Shown in pieces: positions 35,012 to 45,267 of a DNA stretch of 64,000 nucleotides. The stretch lies in contig NZ_STGQ01000001.1 in the NCBI RefSeq assembly GCF_004916975.1, positions 1,822,993 to 1,886,992 on the forward strand, read 5' to 3'. Origin of the DNA: Paenibacillus dokdonensis. Its GTDB lineage: Bacteria > Bacillota > Bacilli > Paenibacillales > Paenibacillaceae. The notes below the pieces were generated by a model, which saw only the letters and a program-made list of their open reading frames with translations, made no database searches and had not been told where the DNA came from. Position numbers and translations under genes: made by a program. Numbering within the stretch: the first letter of the stretch is position 1; every line of letters begins with the position of its first letter.

Positions 35012-37447
35012 GTGGATACAACAATTGCAAAAGATAAAAAGCAAACGACATTGCAAATCACCGGTATGACCTGCGCGGCTTGCGCGAACCGGATTGAAAA
35101 AGGCTTGAATAAAATGGAGGGCGTTTATTCCGCCAACGTGAATTTTGCCTTGGAAAGAGCCAGTGTATCCTATGATTCGGATAAGGTGAAAGCTGGTGAC
35201 CTCGAAGCAACAATTAAGAAGCTCGGCTATGATACCACCAAGGAAGTAACCCATTTTAAGCTTGAAGGCATGACCTGCGCGGCCTGCGCAAACCGGATTG
35301 AAAAAGGCCTGAGCAAGCTGCCGGGCGTATCCAATGCTTCTGTCAATTTCGCGATGGAAACCGCGACTGTAGAATATACTCCAGGTGAGGTCTCGGTAGC
35401 GGATATGCAAAATAAAGTGAAGCAGCTTGGTTATAAAGCACTCACTGCAGAGGAGAAAAAGGACCTGAAGGACAGCCGGGATCAGGGAATAAGAAAGCAG
35501 AAACGAAAGCTGCTCATTTCGGCGATTCTCTCCTTCCCTTTATTGTGGGCTATGGTAGCACATTTCTCCTTTACTTCATGGATTTATCTGCCTGATCTTT
35601 TTATGAATCCATGGTTTCAACTGATTCTGGCAACTCCGGTACAGTTCTATATCGGAAAACCGTTCTACGTGGGAGCTTATAAGGCACTTCGGAACGGAAG
35701 CGCGAATATGGATGTGCTGGTATCACTTGGAACCTCGGCCGCATACTTGTACAGTTTGTACCTCACGGTTGACTGGTATGCTAAGGGAGGCGGAATGCAT
35801 CACGGACCTTCCATGTACTATGAGACCAGCGCCATTCTGATTTCGCTAGTGATCATGGGTAAGCTGTTTGAGTCGCTTGCTAAAGGCCGGACATCGGAGG
35901 CCATTAAATCGCTCATGGGACTTCAAGCGAAAACAGCACGCGTCATTCGTGAGGGTCAGGAGCTGACATTACCCGTTGAAGAGGTAATCGCCGGTGATAT
36001 TGTGATGATTCGCCCCGGTGAAAAGGTACCCGTGGATGGCGATGTACTGGAGGGCGTTTCGGCCATCGATGAATCTATGCTGACCGGTGAAAGCCTACCG
36101 GTGGAGAAGAAAGCCGGGGATACAGTCATCGGAGCTACTCTGAATAAAAACGGTGTTTTGCGAATTAAGGCAACCAAGGTTGGTAAAGAAACAGCACTTG
36201 CTCAGATCATAAAAGTCGTGGAGGAAGCACAAGGCTCCAAAGCACCGATTCAGCGGGTAGCGGATGTGATCTCCGGTATATTCGTTCCCATTGTTGTCGG
36301 TATTGCAGTAGCTGCTTTCCTTGTATGGTATTTCTTTGTCACACCAGGGGATTTTGCTGAAGCATTGGAGAAGGCCATTGCTATCCTGGTCATCGCATGT
36401 CCTTGTGCGCTGGGTCTCGCTACACCTACCTCGATCATGGCCGGTTCCGGACGTGCAGCGGAGCTTGGCATTCTCTTCAAGGGCGGCGAGCATTTGGAGC
36501 AAACGCATAAAATTGATGCGATCATCCTTGATAAAACAGGAACAGTTACAAAAGGAAAACCGGAATTGACAGATATCATCACGGAAGGGGATACACAAGA
36601 ATTCCTCAGACTAGTTGGAGCCGCAGAGAAAAACTCGGAGCATCCACTTGCCGAGGCTATTGTAGAGGGAATTCTCGCTCGTAATATCTCTCTTCCGGGA
36701 ACCGAATTGTTCACAGCCATCCCAGGGTACGGCATAAAAGCAGTCGTGGAAGGCAAGGAACTGCTGGTTGGTACACGCAGATTAATGGAAAAATATGGAG
36801 TAAACGCTGCCCATGCATACGAAGTAATGGCTCACATGGAGGAAAGCGGGAAGACTGCCATGTTGGCCGCAATCAATAATGAGTACGCCGGCATGGTAGC
36901 CGTTGCGGACACGATTAAAGAAACATCTAAGGAAGCGGTTGACCGGTTAAAAGACATGGGGATCCAGGTCATTATGATCACCGGTGATAATGAACGCACG
37001 GCAAAAGCAATTGCCGCACAAGTTGGTATAGATCATGTCCTTGCCGAGGTGCTTCCGGAAGGAAAGGCCGAAGAAGTGAAGAAACTTCAGGCATTAGGCA
37101 AAAAGGTTGCTATGGTCGGTGACGGCATCAATGATGCGCCTGCTCTTGCTACAGCCGATATCGGAATGGCCATCGGTACAGGTACGGATGTTGCGATGGA
37201 AGCCGCAGATGTTACGCTAATGCGCGGGGACCTTTCGAGCATTCCGGATGCGATTTATATGAGCCGTAAAACGATGGGAAATATCAAGCAGAATCTGTTC
37301 TGGGCTCTTGGATACAACACACTGGGTATCCCTATTGCGGCACTTGGGCTGCTCGCTCCATGGATCGCAGGTGCCGCGATGGCACTTAGCTCGGTTTCGG
37401 TTGTACTGAATGCCCTGCGGCTGCAGAGGGTTAAGATACGCCAATAA
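35012..37447 (+). CDS. copA: Copper-exporting P1B-type ATPase
   Basis: An 811-residue P-type ATPase. Two N-terminal heavy-metal domains carry [15 protein letters not shown] (residues about 15-30 and 85-100). Membrane motif CPC is at residues 463-465 ([11 protein letters not shown]), the phosphorylated Asp at 507 in [11 protein letters not shown], the HP motif in SEHPLAEAI, and [10 protein letters not shown] follows. It pumps Cu(I) out of the cell. GTG 35012 is the start: AAGGAG lies nine bases upstream, while the ATG at 35004 runs into a stop. No copZ chaperone gene is adjacent. Likely controlled by CsoR. Confidence 0.95.
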   Translation: MDTTIAKDKKQTTLQITGMTCAACANRIEKGLNKMEGVYSANVNFALERASVSYDSDKVKAGDLEATIKKLGYDTTKEVTHFKLEGMTCAACANRIEKGLSKLPGVSNASVNFAMETATVEYTPGEVSVADMQNKVKQLGYKALTAEEKKDLKDSRDQGIRKQKRKLLISAILSFPLLWAMVAHFSFTSWIYLPDLFMNPWFQLILATPVQFYIGKPFYVGAYKALRNGSANMDVLVSLGTSAAYLYSLYLTVDWYAKGGGMHHGPSMYYETSAILISLVIMGKLFESLAKGRTSEAIKSLMGLQAKTARVIREGQELTLPVEEVIAGDIVMIRPGEKVPVDGDVLEGVSAIDESMLTGESLPVEKKAGDTVIGATLNKNGVLRIKATKVGKETALAQIIKVVEEAQGSKAPIQRVADVISGIFVPIVVGIAVAAFLVWYFFVTPGDFAEALEKAIAILVIACPCALGLATPTSIMAGSGRAAELGILFKGGEHLEQTHKIDAIILDKTGTVTKGKPELTDIITEGDTQEFLRLVGAAEKNSEHPLAEAIVEGILARNISLPGTELFTAIPGYGIKAVVEGKELLVGTRRLMEKYGVNAAHAYEVMAHMEESGKTAMLAAINNEYAGMVAVADTIKETSKEAVDRLKDMGIQVIMITGDNERTAKAIAAQVGIDHVLAEVLPEGKAEEVKKLQALGKKVAMVGDGINDAPALATADIGMAIGTGTDVAMEAADVTLMRGDLSSIPDAIYMSRKTMGNIKQNLFWALGYNTLGIPIAALGLLAPWIAGAAMALSSVSVVLNALRLQRVKIRQ

Positions 37448-37510
37448 CGGATGAAGAGTGCCTTGGGTTGAAAGCCAATAAAAAACGAGATTAAACAAGG
37501 GAGAATCATA

Positions 37511-38167
37511 ATGACAGAAACTATCAAGCTTGCCGTATCATCACCCGTTCAAGTGGGCGGAAACATTCTTACTTCTGAACAGCTTGCAATCATTGCCATG
37601 GCTGCAGGCCCGGAAGGAAGCGTTGAAGTCACGCCGTTTCGACAGATTTATGTTGAAGTGCCTCTTGCGGATCAAAAACATGTTGAGGAGCAATTGGTTA
37701 AGGGCGGAATGGAGGTTTATCCGGCAGGCGCTGTCATTAAAGGCTTGATCGCCTGCCAGTTTTGCAACGGGGCAGAGGCAGCCGGATTAAATACAGCGAG
37801 AGCCCTTAACCTTGCTGTCGCGGGCATAGAAACACCGGCTCCTCTCAAAATCGGCTATGCCGGATGCGCCCTTGGGACAAGTGAACCGCTGCTTAAAGAT
37901 ATAAGTGTGGTGAAAATGAAAGACAGGTTCAGCATTTATGCCGGAGGAGAACCGAAAGGAATCAAGACTGCTATTGCCGAGCTCCTGATTGCCGAGCTGG
38001 AAGAAAGCCAAATCATCCCCATTATTTTACGAATCATTGATTTCTATAAATCGAACGCAAAAGGAAAAGAAAAGTTCAGCAAATTTATGCGCCGGATGAC
38101 AGTTGACAGAATGCGGGACATTGCGGGTTTAACCACATTGGGAGATAATGAACTGATTGTATATTAA
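37511..38167 (+). CDS. Sulfite/nitrite-reductase-like half protein
   Basis: A 218-residue protein with one ferredoxin-like half (SVEVTPFRQIYVEVPL, residues about 20-75) and one Fe-S/siroheme-type half (ACQFCNGAEAAGL... YAGCALGTSEPLLKDI, with a MKDRFSIYAGG strand as in NirB/CysI). The cysteines are CxxC then Cys about 40 residues later, not the usual C-x5-C/C-x3-C set. It could bind an Fe-S cluster or other metal. It begins 63 bases after copA with no terminator between, behind AAGGGAGAA, and so may be copper-regulated. Function unknown. Confidence 0.7.
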   Translation: MTETIKLAVSSPVQVGGNILTSEQLAIIAMAAGPEGSVEVTPFRQIYVEVPLADQKHVEEQLVKGGMEVYPAGAVIKGLIACQFCNGAEAAGLNTARALNLAVAGIETPAPLKIGYAGCALGTSEPLLKDISVVKMKDRFSIYAGGEPKGIKTAIAELLIAELEESQIIPIILRIIDFYKSNAKGKEKFSKFMRRMTVDRMRDIAGLTTLGDNELIVY

Positions 38168-38246
38168 TTTGTAACTTTTGAAGCCGCCTGCGAACCCGTT
38201 CATGTTAAAATAAAGAAAACATACTATCGAGGAAAGCGGTGGAAGC

Positions 38247-39293
38247 ATGGGATTTACACAGCAGGAGATCATCCGTATCCGTGAGCAGTCGGGACGGATG
38301 GAGCGTGATGGTGTGATCACACCGGAAGCTCTGCAGTACATATATGATAAAAAACTGTTTCATTTGTTTGTAGCTGATGATCTGGATGGGAATATGACGC
38401 CGCTGCCTGAAGCAATCCGCATCTTTCATGAATGTTCCCGTATTGACGGCAGCTTCGGCTGGATCGTAACGATTGGTGCAGGAGGCGGATACTTTGCTCC
38501 TTTTATGACCATGGAGATCGGGCGTAGAGTATTTTCAAGGTCGGATGCGGTTATCGCGGGCAGCGGAGCACCAACGGGGGCGGCACGTAAAGTTGAGGGG
38601 GGATATAGGGTCAGCGGGCGCTGGAAGTACTGCAGCGGCTCGACCCACGCCACGACATTTACAGCGAACGCGGTGCTCGATCAGGGAGAAACCCGTCTGG
38701 ATTCCGGAGAGACACCAGAGCTTGTCACATTAATCATGCAGCCTGATCAGGTTCGCATCGAAAAGGATTGGAATACCTTTGGTCTTAAAGCTACAGCAAG
38801 TCACAGTATGGTGGTGACCGATGCTTTTATACCGGATGAAATGACTTTTTCATTCACTGAATTCCGTTCCCATGAAGATGAGCAGCTGTATAGATATCCG
38901 TTTTTACCATTTGCACAGACCTCATTTGCCGGTGTAGCTATGGGGCTTGCAGATCATTTTCTCGAAGCTGCTGAAGAACTGCTTCGGGCGCGGGGGAATG
39001 AGCGCGTGCTTGCCGAGCTGGATGAGCAGAAGAAGGAGTTCGTCCATCAACAGGATGCGTTCTATATGGTATTGGACAAGTCCTGGGAAGAGCTGGAACA
39101 CAAGGGTAGGTTATCACCGGAAATGGAGCTGCGTATCTCAAGTGAATGTGTCACAGCAGCTAAAGCCTCGCTTGGTTGTGGTGTGCGGCTGTTCCCAATG
39201 CTGGGATTGTCAGCATGTATGGAAGACACGGATGTGAACCGGATTTGGAGAGATTTGCAAACGGCATGTCAGCACTCGCTTTTGCGTGGATAA
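38247..39293 (+). CDS. Acyl-CoA dehydrogenase-like flavin protein
   Basis: A 348-residue protein of the acyl-CoA dehydrogenase/HpaB-like fold. The N-terminal helical domain (PEALQYIYDKKLFHLFVADDLDG), the beta domain (VIAGSGAPTGAARKVEGGYRVSGRWKYCSGS), and the helical C-terminal domain are present, but the latter is short. Members of this branch include flavin-dependent monooxygenases (DszC-like, two-component hydroxylases) as well as dehydrogenases. No CoA or electron-transfer partner gene is nearby. ATG 38247 follows GAGGAAAGCGGTGG. Single gene with a terminator after it. Confidence 0.75.
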   Translation: MGFTQQEIIRIREQSGRMERDGVITPEALQYIYDKKLFHLFVADDLDGNMTPLPEAIRIFHECSRIDGSFGWIVTIGAGGGYFAPFMTMEIGRRVFSRSDAVIAGSGAPTGAARKVEGGYRVSGRWKYCSGSTHATTFTANAVLDQGETRLDSGETPELVTLIMQPDQVRIEKDWNTFGLKATASHSMVVTDAFIPDEMTFSFTEFRSHEDEQLYRYPFLPFAQTSFAGVAMGLADHFLEAAEELLRARGNERVLAELDEQKKEFVHQQDAFYMVLDKSWEELEHKGRLSPEMELRISSECVTAAKASLGCGVRLFPMLGLSACMEDTDVNRIWRDLQTACQHSLLRG

Positions 39294-39296
39294 AAT

Positions 39297-39328
39297 GGAA
39301 ACGGCTTTGTGCCGTTTTCTTTTTTTTT
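39297..39328 (+). terminator. Terminator after the acyl-CoA dehydrogenase-like gene
   Basis: GAAACGGC (39298-39305) pairs with GCCGTTTTC (39311-39319), followed by nine T. Confidence 0.85.
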
Positions 39329-39456
39329 ATAGAGCATGGAAGATTTGCTTATTCTTTTACAAAACACAACTGTGTAATTAACGGATAAATAATACTCGGT
39401 CTATATGATGAATGGAGGCAGGAAAATATTTCATATAACCGGGAGGAGAGAGATTG

Positions 39457-40296
39457 ATGAAATTAGCATTATTAGGAGATTTGCATTATCACGAGATTGA
39501 TACGACGATTCCAGGGCTGCCTGAGGCCAAGGCAGCATTCTATCAAAATGTGCTGGAGCAGTTTCTGAATCTGGATGCGGATATGTATATTTCCCTCGGA
39601 GATCTCACCAACTATGGTCTAACATCAGAGCTTCAGGAAGTTTATGAGCTGCTGCAGCGTCATGACAAGCAGTTCATCCACGTGCTGGGCAACCATGATC
39701 TATATGGACAGTCAAGACAGGAAGTACTGGAGTTAACGGGACAACAGAGGTACCAAGTGCTGGATACGGAGCAAGCCGTCTTGGTTTTTCTTGATACGGC
39801 CAAGGAAATGGATTTCAAGGATTGGGGAGGCTGGCTGGATTTAGAACAGCTGGAGTGGCTGGAACACAGGGTCATAGAATCCAAAGAGAAACCGCTGCTC
39901 GTTTTCGGACATCATCCGGTCTACCGCACAACAGCTGGTTCCGAGAGAGACAAAGGTTCCATTCATCCAAGTATTCATATGTGGAATATTCTGAACCAGA
40001 ATAAAGGAATTGGCATCTATTTCAATGGTCATACGCATATGGACTCCATTGTTCAGCAGCAAGAATGGTCGTTCGTACAGCTATCTGCATGTCTTGATCA
40101 GCCAGGCTTCCGTTTAGTGGACATCGGGGAAGAATCTATTCGTATTTCGGCAGTAGACATCACAGATGCGATCGTTCTTGAGAGCGCACCGATTCTGCAC
40201 AAACATATGAATCATTTTTCACCTACGCTGAACGCCCGGGGGAAAGACGAAGACCGCGAACTGATAGTGCAGTTGTTAAAAGCGCCGATCGTTTAA
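39457..40296 (+). CDS. Metallophosphoesterase (calcineurin-like)
   Basis: A 279-residue binuclear metal phosphoesterase with all five family motifs: GDLHYHEI, GDLTN, GNHD, GHHP and GHTH. Relatives include GpdQ/CpdA-type glycerophosphodiesterases and nucleotide phosphodiesterases. ATG 39457 follows GGGAGGAG by eight bases. It lies 29 bases before glpP and ahead of the ugp transporter genes, which supports a role in releasing glycerol phosphate from a phosphodiester, although no signal peptide is seen and the enzyme should be cytoplasmic. Confidence 0.85.
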   Translation: MKLALLGDLHYHEIDTTIPGLPEAKAAFYQNVLEQFLNLDADMYISLGDLTNYGLTSELQEVYELLQRHDKQFIHVLGNHDLYGQSRQEVLELTGQQRYQVLDTEQAVLVFLDTAKEMDFKDWGGWLDLEQLEWLEHRVIESKEKPLLVFGHHPVYRTTAGSERDKGSIHPSIHMWNILNQNKGIGIYFNGHTHMDSIVQQQEWSFVQLSACLDQPGFRLVDIGEESIRISAVDITDAIVLESAPILHKHMNHFSPTLNARGKDEDRELIVQLLKAPIV

Positions 40297-40325
40297 TACG
40301 GGCTCAGAAAACGGAGGGGAGGCAG

Positions 40326-40931
40326 ATGAGTAACATGATGACAACCGATGATTTTTTCGCGGGTCTGGCCAGGCATAAGCGAATTGCCTCCGTTAAAGAT
40401 CCAAGGCATATCGAGCTGGCACTAAAACACCGCGAACAGTTGAGCGGAATCTTTTTGCTGATGGGTCATATTGGTGTGGTAAAAGGATATGTCGACGTGT
40501 TCAAGGAACATAATCTGCCCGTTTTTATGCATTTGGAGAAAATTGGCGGTCTGAGTACAGACCATTACGGTCTTGACTACTTGGCAAAAAGCATCAAGCC
40601 GTTTGGCGTGATATCAACCAAAACCAATGTGGTGAAGAACGCGAAGAAGATGGGACTGCTTACGGTGCAGCGTTTCTTCCTTGTTGACAGCGAGGGATTG
40701 GAAAACATCGCCAAGAGCCTGTCACAAACAGAGCCAGATATCATTGAACTTATGCCTGCCCGTATTCCGGACATGATCCGCAAGGTAAAGTCATTCACAT
40801 CGGTCCCTATTATTACAGGAGGCTTATTGTACGAGCATTGCCATGCAGAGGAGTGTCTAAGTCACGGTGCAACCGCAATTTCTTCCTCAAGACCTGAATT
40901 ATGGGGGAAATTAGAACAAAAATTGATATAG
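40326..40931 (+). CDS. glpP: Glycerol-3-phosphate-responsive antiterminator
   Basis: A 201-residue RNA-binding antiterminator of the GlpP family (PF04309). The protein is a compact barrel with the conserved segments GLSTDHYGLDYLAKSIKPFGVISTK (split by function), QRFFLVDSEGLENI and PIITGGLLYEHCHAEEC. In B. subtilis GlpP binds glycerol-3-phosphate and the leader mRNA of glp genes and prevents termination. It is encoded between the phosphoesterase and the ugpB transporter gene, whose leader (41014-41069) has a terminator that fits as its target. Start ATG follows GGAGGGGAGGCAG. Confidence 0.92.
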   Translation: MSNMMTTDDFFAGLARHKRIASVKDPRHIELALKHREQLSGIFLLMGHIGVVKGYVDVFKEHNLPVFMHLEKIGGLSTDHYGLDYLAKSIKPFGVISTKTNVVKNAKKMGLLTVQRFFLVDSEGLENIAKSLSQTEPDIIELMPARIPDMIRKVKSFTSVPIITGGLLYEHCHAEECLSHGATAISSSRPELWGKLEQKLI

Positions 40932-41013
40932 CTTTTATATTTTGCAGGATCAGAATTAACATTTGTCCATTATCATTTTAAATGACAAGTAAATAAATTG
41001 GTTGGAGCCTTGG

Positions 41014-41069
41014 AGAAACCTTATCTGCTGCGGACGCTTTCGTTCCCGGTAGTTTTAAGGTTTCTTTTT
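41014..41069 (+). terminator. Candidate GlpP-controlled terminator in the ugpB leader
   Basis: AGAAACCTTA (41014-41023) pairs perfectly with TAAGGTTTCT (41056-41065), followed by TTTT. It lies between glpP and ugpB, 52 bases before the ugpB start. A terminator inside a co-directional operon directly after the antiterminator gene suggests attenuation relieved by GlpP and glycerol-3-phosphate (inference). Confidence 0.65.
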
Positions 41070-41121
41070 GCTGCTTCCTGCCAGAATGGGTTCACACAAA
41101 AGATAGGGTGGAGGAATGGTT

Positions 41122-42438
41122 ATGTTAAAGAAAAAGTTAACGGCTCTTACGCTTACAGCTATGATGGTGGGGGCTTTGGCAGGCTGTGGTTCAGGTGAAG
41201 GTACAGACAGCGCCAATAGCGAAGCCAAGGCTGAGGCAGCTGCGTCATCCAAAAAAATCGTTATCAGGTATTGGTACGCTTATGGAGACAAAATTGAGGA
41301 AGCCAAGCAGCATATGGTCAAGACATTCAACGAATCCCAGGACAAATATGAAGTCGTGGCCGAGCACTAGGGCAGCTATGATGATCTCCATGCTAAAGTC
41401 CAGGCTGCATTTGCCGCAGGAAACGCTCCTGCCGTATCCGATCTGGAGATTGCCTCGACGGGGGTATTCGCCCACTCCGGCATGCTGGAAGAACTGACGG
41501 CCTATGCAGAGAAAGACAAAGAGCAGCTGAAGCTGGATGATTTCATCCCTGGTCTGATGGGCAATGCTTACGTGGACGGCAAGCTGTACGGTCTGCCTTT
41601 TATGCGAAGTACTCCGATTATGTATAAAAATGTGACCATGCTTAAAAATGCTGGCCTTGATCCTGCCGGACCCAAGACATGGGAAGAGCTGGAGCAATAT
41701 TCCCGTGTACTGAAGGATCAAGGCAAGGTTGGAATGACTGTACCGGTAGACATCTGGTATTACGAAGCATTGGTAGCTCAAAGCGGTGGCCAGATGCTGA
41801 GCGATGACGGCCAAAAGGCTGCTTTTAACGACGCAGCAGGTGTAGCTCCGGTGGAGCTCTGGAAGAAGCTCTCCAGCGAAGGGCTGATTAAAATGCCGGT
41901 AGGCGATGAAGCAGGAGCTACAGCGAACAAGGACTGGGCGAATCAAATATCCGCCTTCAAGTTCGGTTCGACTGCGGGCGTATCGGAAAGTCTGGAAATA
42001 GCCAAAGGCAACGGGTTTGAACTGCAAACCGCATTCATGCCTGCAAACAAGGATTATGGGGTTCCTACAGGCGGCTGTCAGCTCGTGATGACATCGAAGA
42101 GCACGGCCGAAGAGAAGGAAGCAGCTTGGGCATTTATCAAATGGATGACCTCCCAAGAAAATACGATTTACCAGCACAAACATGTCGGCTACCTACCAAC
42201 GCGCACCTCAGCCGTTGAGAGTGAAGAGCTGCAGGAACATTTTAAGCAGTATCCGCAATATAAAGTTGCCGTGGATCAATTGGCATATGCAAGACCACGT
42301 CCAATGGAGAATGCTTATCCGGAGATTGCAAAAGTTCTGTCCGATGCGATACAAAAGGCAATCATTGATCCGAAGACCACTCCGCAGGATGCTCTGAATC
42401 AAGCGGCAGAGAAAGCGAACAAGCTTCTGGGCAAATAG
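41122..42438 (+). pseudogene. ugpB: UgpB-like binding lipoprotein gene with in-frame TAG at codon 83
   Basis: An ABC solute-binding lipoprotein. The signal peptide ends in LAGCG (lipobox Cys), and the mature part has the family-1 fold (VAAGSYDDLHAKVQAAFAAGNAPA-like block: here GSYDDLHAKVQAAFAAGNAP). The frame is intact for 439 codons except TAG at 41368-41370, between VVAEH and GSYDDL, where relatives usually have Gln. A CAG-to-TAG change would explain it. The first fragment is only the signal and about 60 residues, so without readthrough no transporter could work. ATG 41122 follows GGTGGAGGA. Confidence 0.82.
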
Positions 42439-42452
42439 AAAGGATACGAGAT

Positions 42453-43349
42453 ATGAAAAACAGCAGCTGGCTCGCAGAGATTAAAGTCATTATTTTCGAC
42501 TTGGACGGGACGTTGTACCAGGACGATACGTTTATGGAGCGGTATTTCCGTTATTTGCTGGAAGGAACGGAGCATGAAGCAAATACGGAGTCAGAGGTGA
42601 AGACGGGGAACGCTATTTTAACTGGAGAACATCCCTTTGGCTTCGGTCATTTCTATCATTCCAGGGATCACATGATACTGAGTCGGTTAGAGGACGGCTC
42701 TTTTAAAGGCTATACCTGGGAAGGGGAAGCCACTCAATATCTGGGTAAGAAATCTGATTCCGTCCCCGCTGGGGATTTGGTCCATCTTGGTGACCCGTGG
42801 GGCATTGCAGCTGTGATCTCTCAGCGCTATAACCTGCCGGATGACAAGCTGAAGCATGCTTTCAACCGGGTACGCAGGGAGATGCTTCGTGCCCCGCATC
42901 AGTTTAGAGCTCACAGAGGATTGTTTCAAGCAATCGGTGAGCTGGATCTGAGCAAAAGAGTGCTAATGACGAATACGCACTTGGAATCGGGGATCGAATT
43001 TCTGAATCACATGCAGATTCATCATCTGTTTGAGGAAGTGCTTTGCGGGGCGGAGAAGCCGGCGGGGATGGAGAATTATCTGTCCTCCCTGCTGAAGGAA
43101 GGGTATGGTGCTCATGAAATTTTATCGATCGGAGACAATCCGTGGAATGATCTGTACCCAGTCAAGAGAATGGGCGGCCGGACCTGCTTCATATCCCCTT
43201 ATGTGAGCCATGATAAGGAAACCTGGGATATACGGCTGACAACGCTCGATGAATTAGAGCAGCTCATTCGGGCAGTTCATGATAGCAAACTAAGGAGGAG
43301 AGCAACGGATGGCACAAATCCAACTGAAGCAGATCAGCAAGAAGTTTAA
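42453..43349 (+). CDS. HAD-family hydrolase in the ugp operon
   Basis: A 298-residue phosphatase of the haloacid dehalogenase superfamily. Motif I is [13 protein letters not shown] (nucleophile Asp), motif II MTNTHLE, motif III Lys near AEKPAGM and motif [15 protein letters not shown] large cap lies between motifs I and II. It could dephosphorylate imported glycerol phosphate or a related ester, given that it sits between ugpB and ugpC. It begins 15 bases after ugpB and its last 41 bases overlap ugpC, with the ugpC ribosome site inside its end. Confidence 0.82.
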   Translation: MKNSSWLAEIKVIIFDLDGTLYQDDTFMERYFRYLLEGTEHEANTESEVKTGNAILTGEHPFGFGHFYHSRDHMILSRLEDGSFKGYTWEGEATQYLGKKSDSVPAGDLVHLGDPWGIAAVISQRYNLPDDKLKHAFNRVRREMLRAPHQFRAHRGLFQAIGELDLSKRVLMTNTHLESGIEFLNHMQIHHLFEEVLCGAEKPAGMENYLSSLLKEGYGAHEILSIGDNPWNDLYPVKRMGGRTCFISPYVSHDKETWDIRLTTLDELEQLIRAVHDSKLRRRATDGTNPTEADQQEV

Positions 43350-44382
43350 GGATGAAATGATCATTGAAAACTTGAATCTGGATATCAAGGACGGTTCGTT
43401 CACTGTTCTGGTCGGGCCATCGGGCTGCGGAAAGTCAACCACATTGCGTATGGTGGCTGGCCTTGAGTAGCAAACAAGCGGTGAAATCTGGATTGATGAT
43501 CTATGCGTCAATGACACACCTCCTGGGTTGCGAGATGTTGCCATGGTTTTTCAAAATTATGCCCTATATCCTACCATGACAGTACGTGGAAATATTGAGT
43601 TTGGTCTTAAGAACAAACGAGTTTCAAGAAGTGAGCGTGAAAAGCTGGTAAAGGATATTTCGGAGATTGTTGGACTTGCTCCTTACCTGGATAAGAAGCC
43701 GCAGAGCCTCTCCGGAGGGCAGCCCCAGCGTGTAGCGCTCGCAAGAGCAATGGTCAAGAAACCGAAGGTGTTTATTCTCGATGAACCGTTATCCAATCTG
43801 GATGCCAAGCTGCGCAATCAGATGAGAACGGAGCTGATTCAGCTCCACAAAAGACTAGGCACCACCTTTATCTACGTTACACATGACCAGGTGGAAGCCA
43901 TGTCGATGGGGGATGAAATCGTCGTGATGAACAAGGGGGTCATTCAGCAAGCAGATTCTCCCATGAGGCTATATCAGAATCCTCAGAATCTATTCACCGC
44001 CCAATTTATTGGCACTCCGGCTATGAATACGATAAAGCTTCAGGATTTGAAGGGGATGGATGTACGATCGGAAAGTCCCGTCGAATACATAGGTTTTCGC
44101 CCGGAGCAAGGACTCTTAAATCCTGACCATCAAGAAGAGGGTCTTGTTCTGCAAGGTGAGATTCTTATCCGCGAAAGCTTGGGAGCAGAGAATATTTATC
44201 AGATCCGGTCGAAGGCGGGCTTGTTTTTCGTCAAAACGTTCCTTAAGCCTCTGGAAGGAGCGAATCATGTGAAAGTAGTGGTTCCCTATGACCAGCTGTT
44301 CTATTTCGGTTCGGATGGAGACCGAGTGTATGATGTCGTCATTCCCGCCAGGGATTTGGCCGCTGGAGGCGTTCTGGTATGA
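43309..44382 (+). pseudogene. ugpC: UgpC-like ABC ATPase gene with in-frame TAG at codon 54
   Basis: A 357-codon sugar/glycerol-phosphate type ATPase. Walker [12 protein letters not shown]-loop VFQNYALYP, signature LSGGQPQRVALARA, Walker B VFILDEPLSNLD and the H-loop VTHDQVEAM are all intact, plus the regulatory C-terminal OB domain. The frame is interrupted only by TAG 43468-43470 in MVAGLE-stop-QTSGEIW, where relatives have Glu, Lys or similar. The break falls right after Walker A, so a restart would give an inactive ATPase. ATG 43309 follows AAGGAGGAG. Confidence 0.84.
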
Positions 44383-45251
44383 CCGTGTGGCATAAGCTTC
44401 GTCCTTACAGTATGGTTGCCCCAGCCATCATTATCTTTTCACTGTTTTTCATTTACCCGATATTCTACATGATTTATTTGAGTATGTTCGACTGGAACTT
44501 TGTCAGCCCCACGAAAGCATTCGTAGGCATTCAAAACTTTGTGGATCTTTTAACCGAGCCGGAATTTCGTCAGGTGCTTACGAATACGACCTTATATACC
44601 ATTTTGACAGTCACGTTAACGACGGGATTATCCCTGCTGCTGGCGCTGTGGCTTAACAGAGGGAATTTCTTTTATGGAATCGTGCAGGGTGCGATATTTA
44701 GCCCGCATATTATTTCACTCGTATCCATATCGCTGCTGTGGAGCTGGCTGATGGACCCTGAATATGGCCTGCTGAACTGGGTTATCGGTCTATTCGGTTT
44801 CGGTAAGCTGCAGTGGCTGTCACACCCGAGTACATCGCTGATCTCGTTAGTTATGGTTGCCGTATGGAAAGGTCTCGGGTATAACACGCTGGTTTTTATT
44901 GCCGGTTTGCAGAGTATTCCGGCAGATATCTATGAGGCAGCTTCCCTCGACCGCTCCAGACCCTGGACAACGTTTACCAGGCTGATTATGCCCATGTTGT
45001 CGCCGACGATCTTTTTTCTTGTCATTATTAACATGATTGGATCCTTTCAGGTATTTGAAACGATCGCGATCATGACCCAAGGCGGTCCGGTGAATTCGAC
45101 CAATACACTGGTGTATTACATTTATGAGTACGGCTTCCGGTTTTTCAAAATCGGGTATGCATCCGCAGCGGGTGTTATCCTGCTATGCATTGTCGGGATT
45201 CTGACTATGATCTATTTTAAACTGCTATCGAACCGGGTTCATTACCGTTAG
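44379..45251 (+). CDS. ugpA: ABC transporter permease, UgpA type
   Basis: A 290-residue inner-membrane subunit with six helices and the EAA loop AADIYEAASLDRSRPWTTFTRLIMP-like segment (DIYEAASLDRSRP...) that contacts the ATPase. The N-terminal YSMVAPAIIIFSLFFIYPIFYM helix and the loop LFDWNFVSP are usual for MalF/UgpA relatives. It overlaps ugpC by four bases (ATGA). With UgpE it should form the pore for glycerol-3-phosphate or glycerophosphodiesters. No defect is seen. Confidence 0.88.
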   Translation: MTVWHKLRPYSMVAPAIIIFSLFFIYPIFYMIYLSMFDWNFVSPTKAFVGIQNFVDLLTEPEFRQVLTNTTLYTILTVTLTTGLSLLLALWLNRGNFFYGIVQGAIFSPHIISLVSISLLWSWLMDPEYGLLNWVIGLFGFGKLQWLSHPSTSLISLVMVAVWKGLGYNTLVFIAGLQSIPADIYEAASLDRSRPWTTFTRLIMPMLSPTIFFLVIINMIGSFQVFETIAIMTQGGPVNSTNTLVYYIYEYGFRFFKIGYASAAGVILLCIVGILTMIYFKLLSNRVHYR

Positions 45252-45267
45252 AAAGAGGTGAGGCGAA

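Noticed and set aside
41245..42183. 312-codon open frame on the minus strand opposite ugpB
   Set aside because: Composition-driven shadow of the ugpB coding strand; no ribosome site and no recognisable domain.
41122..44382. Pyrrolysine coding at the TAG codons
   Set aside because: Pyrrolysine is known mainly in methylamine methyltransferases; nothing of that kind is here and other interrupted genes carry TGA or frameshifts instead.
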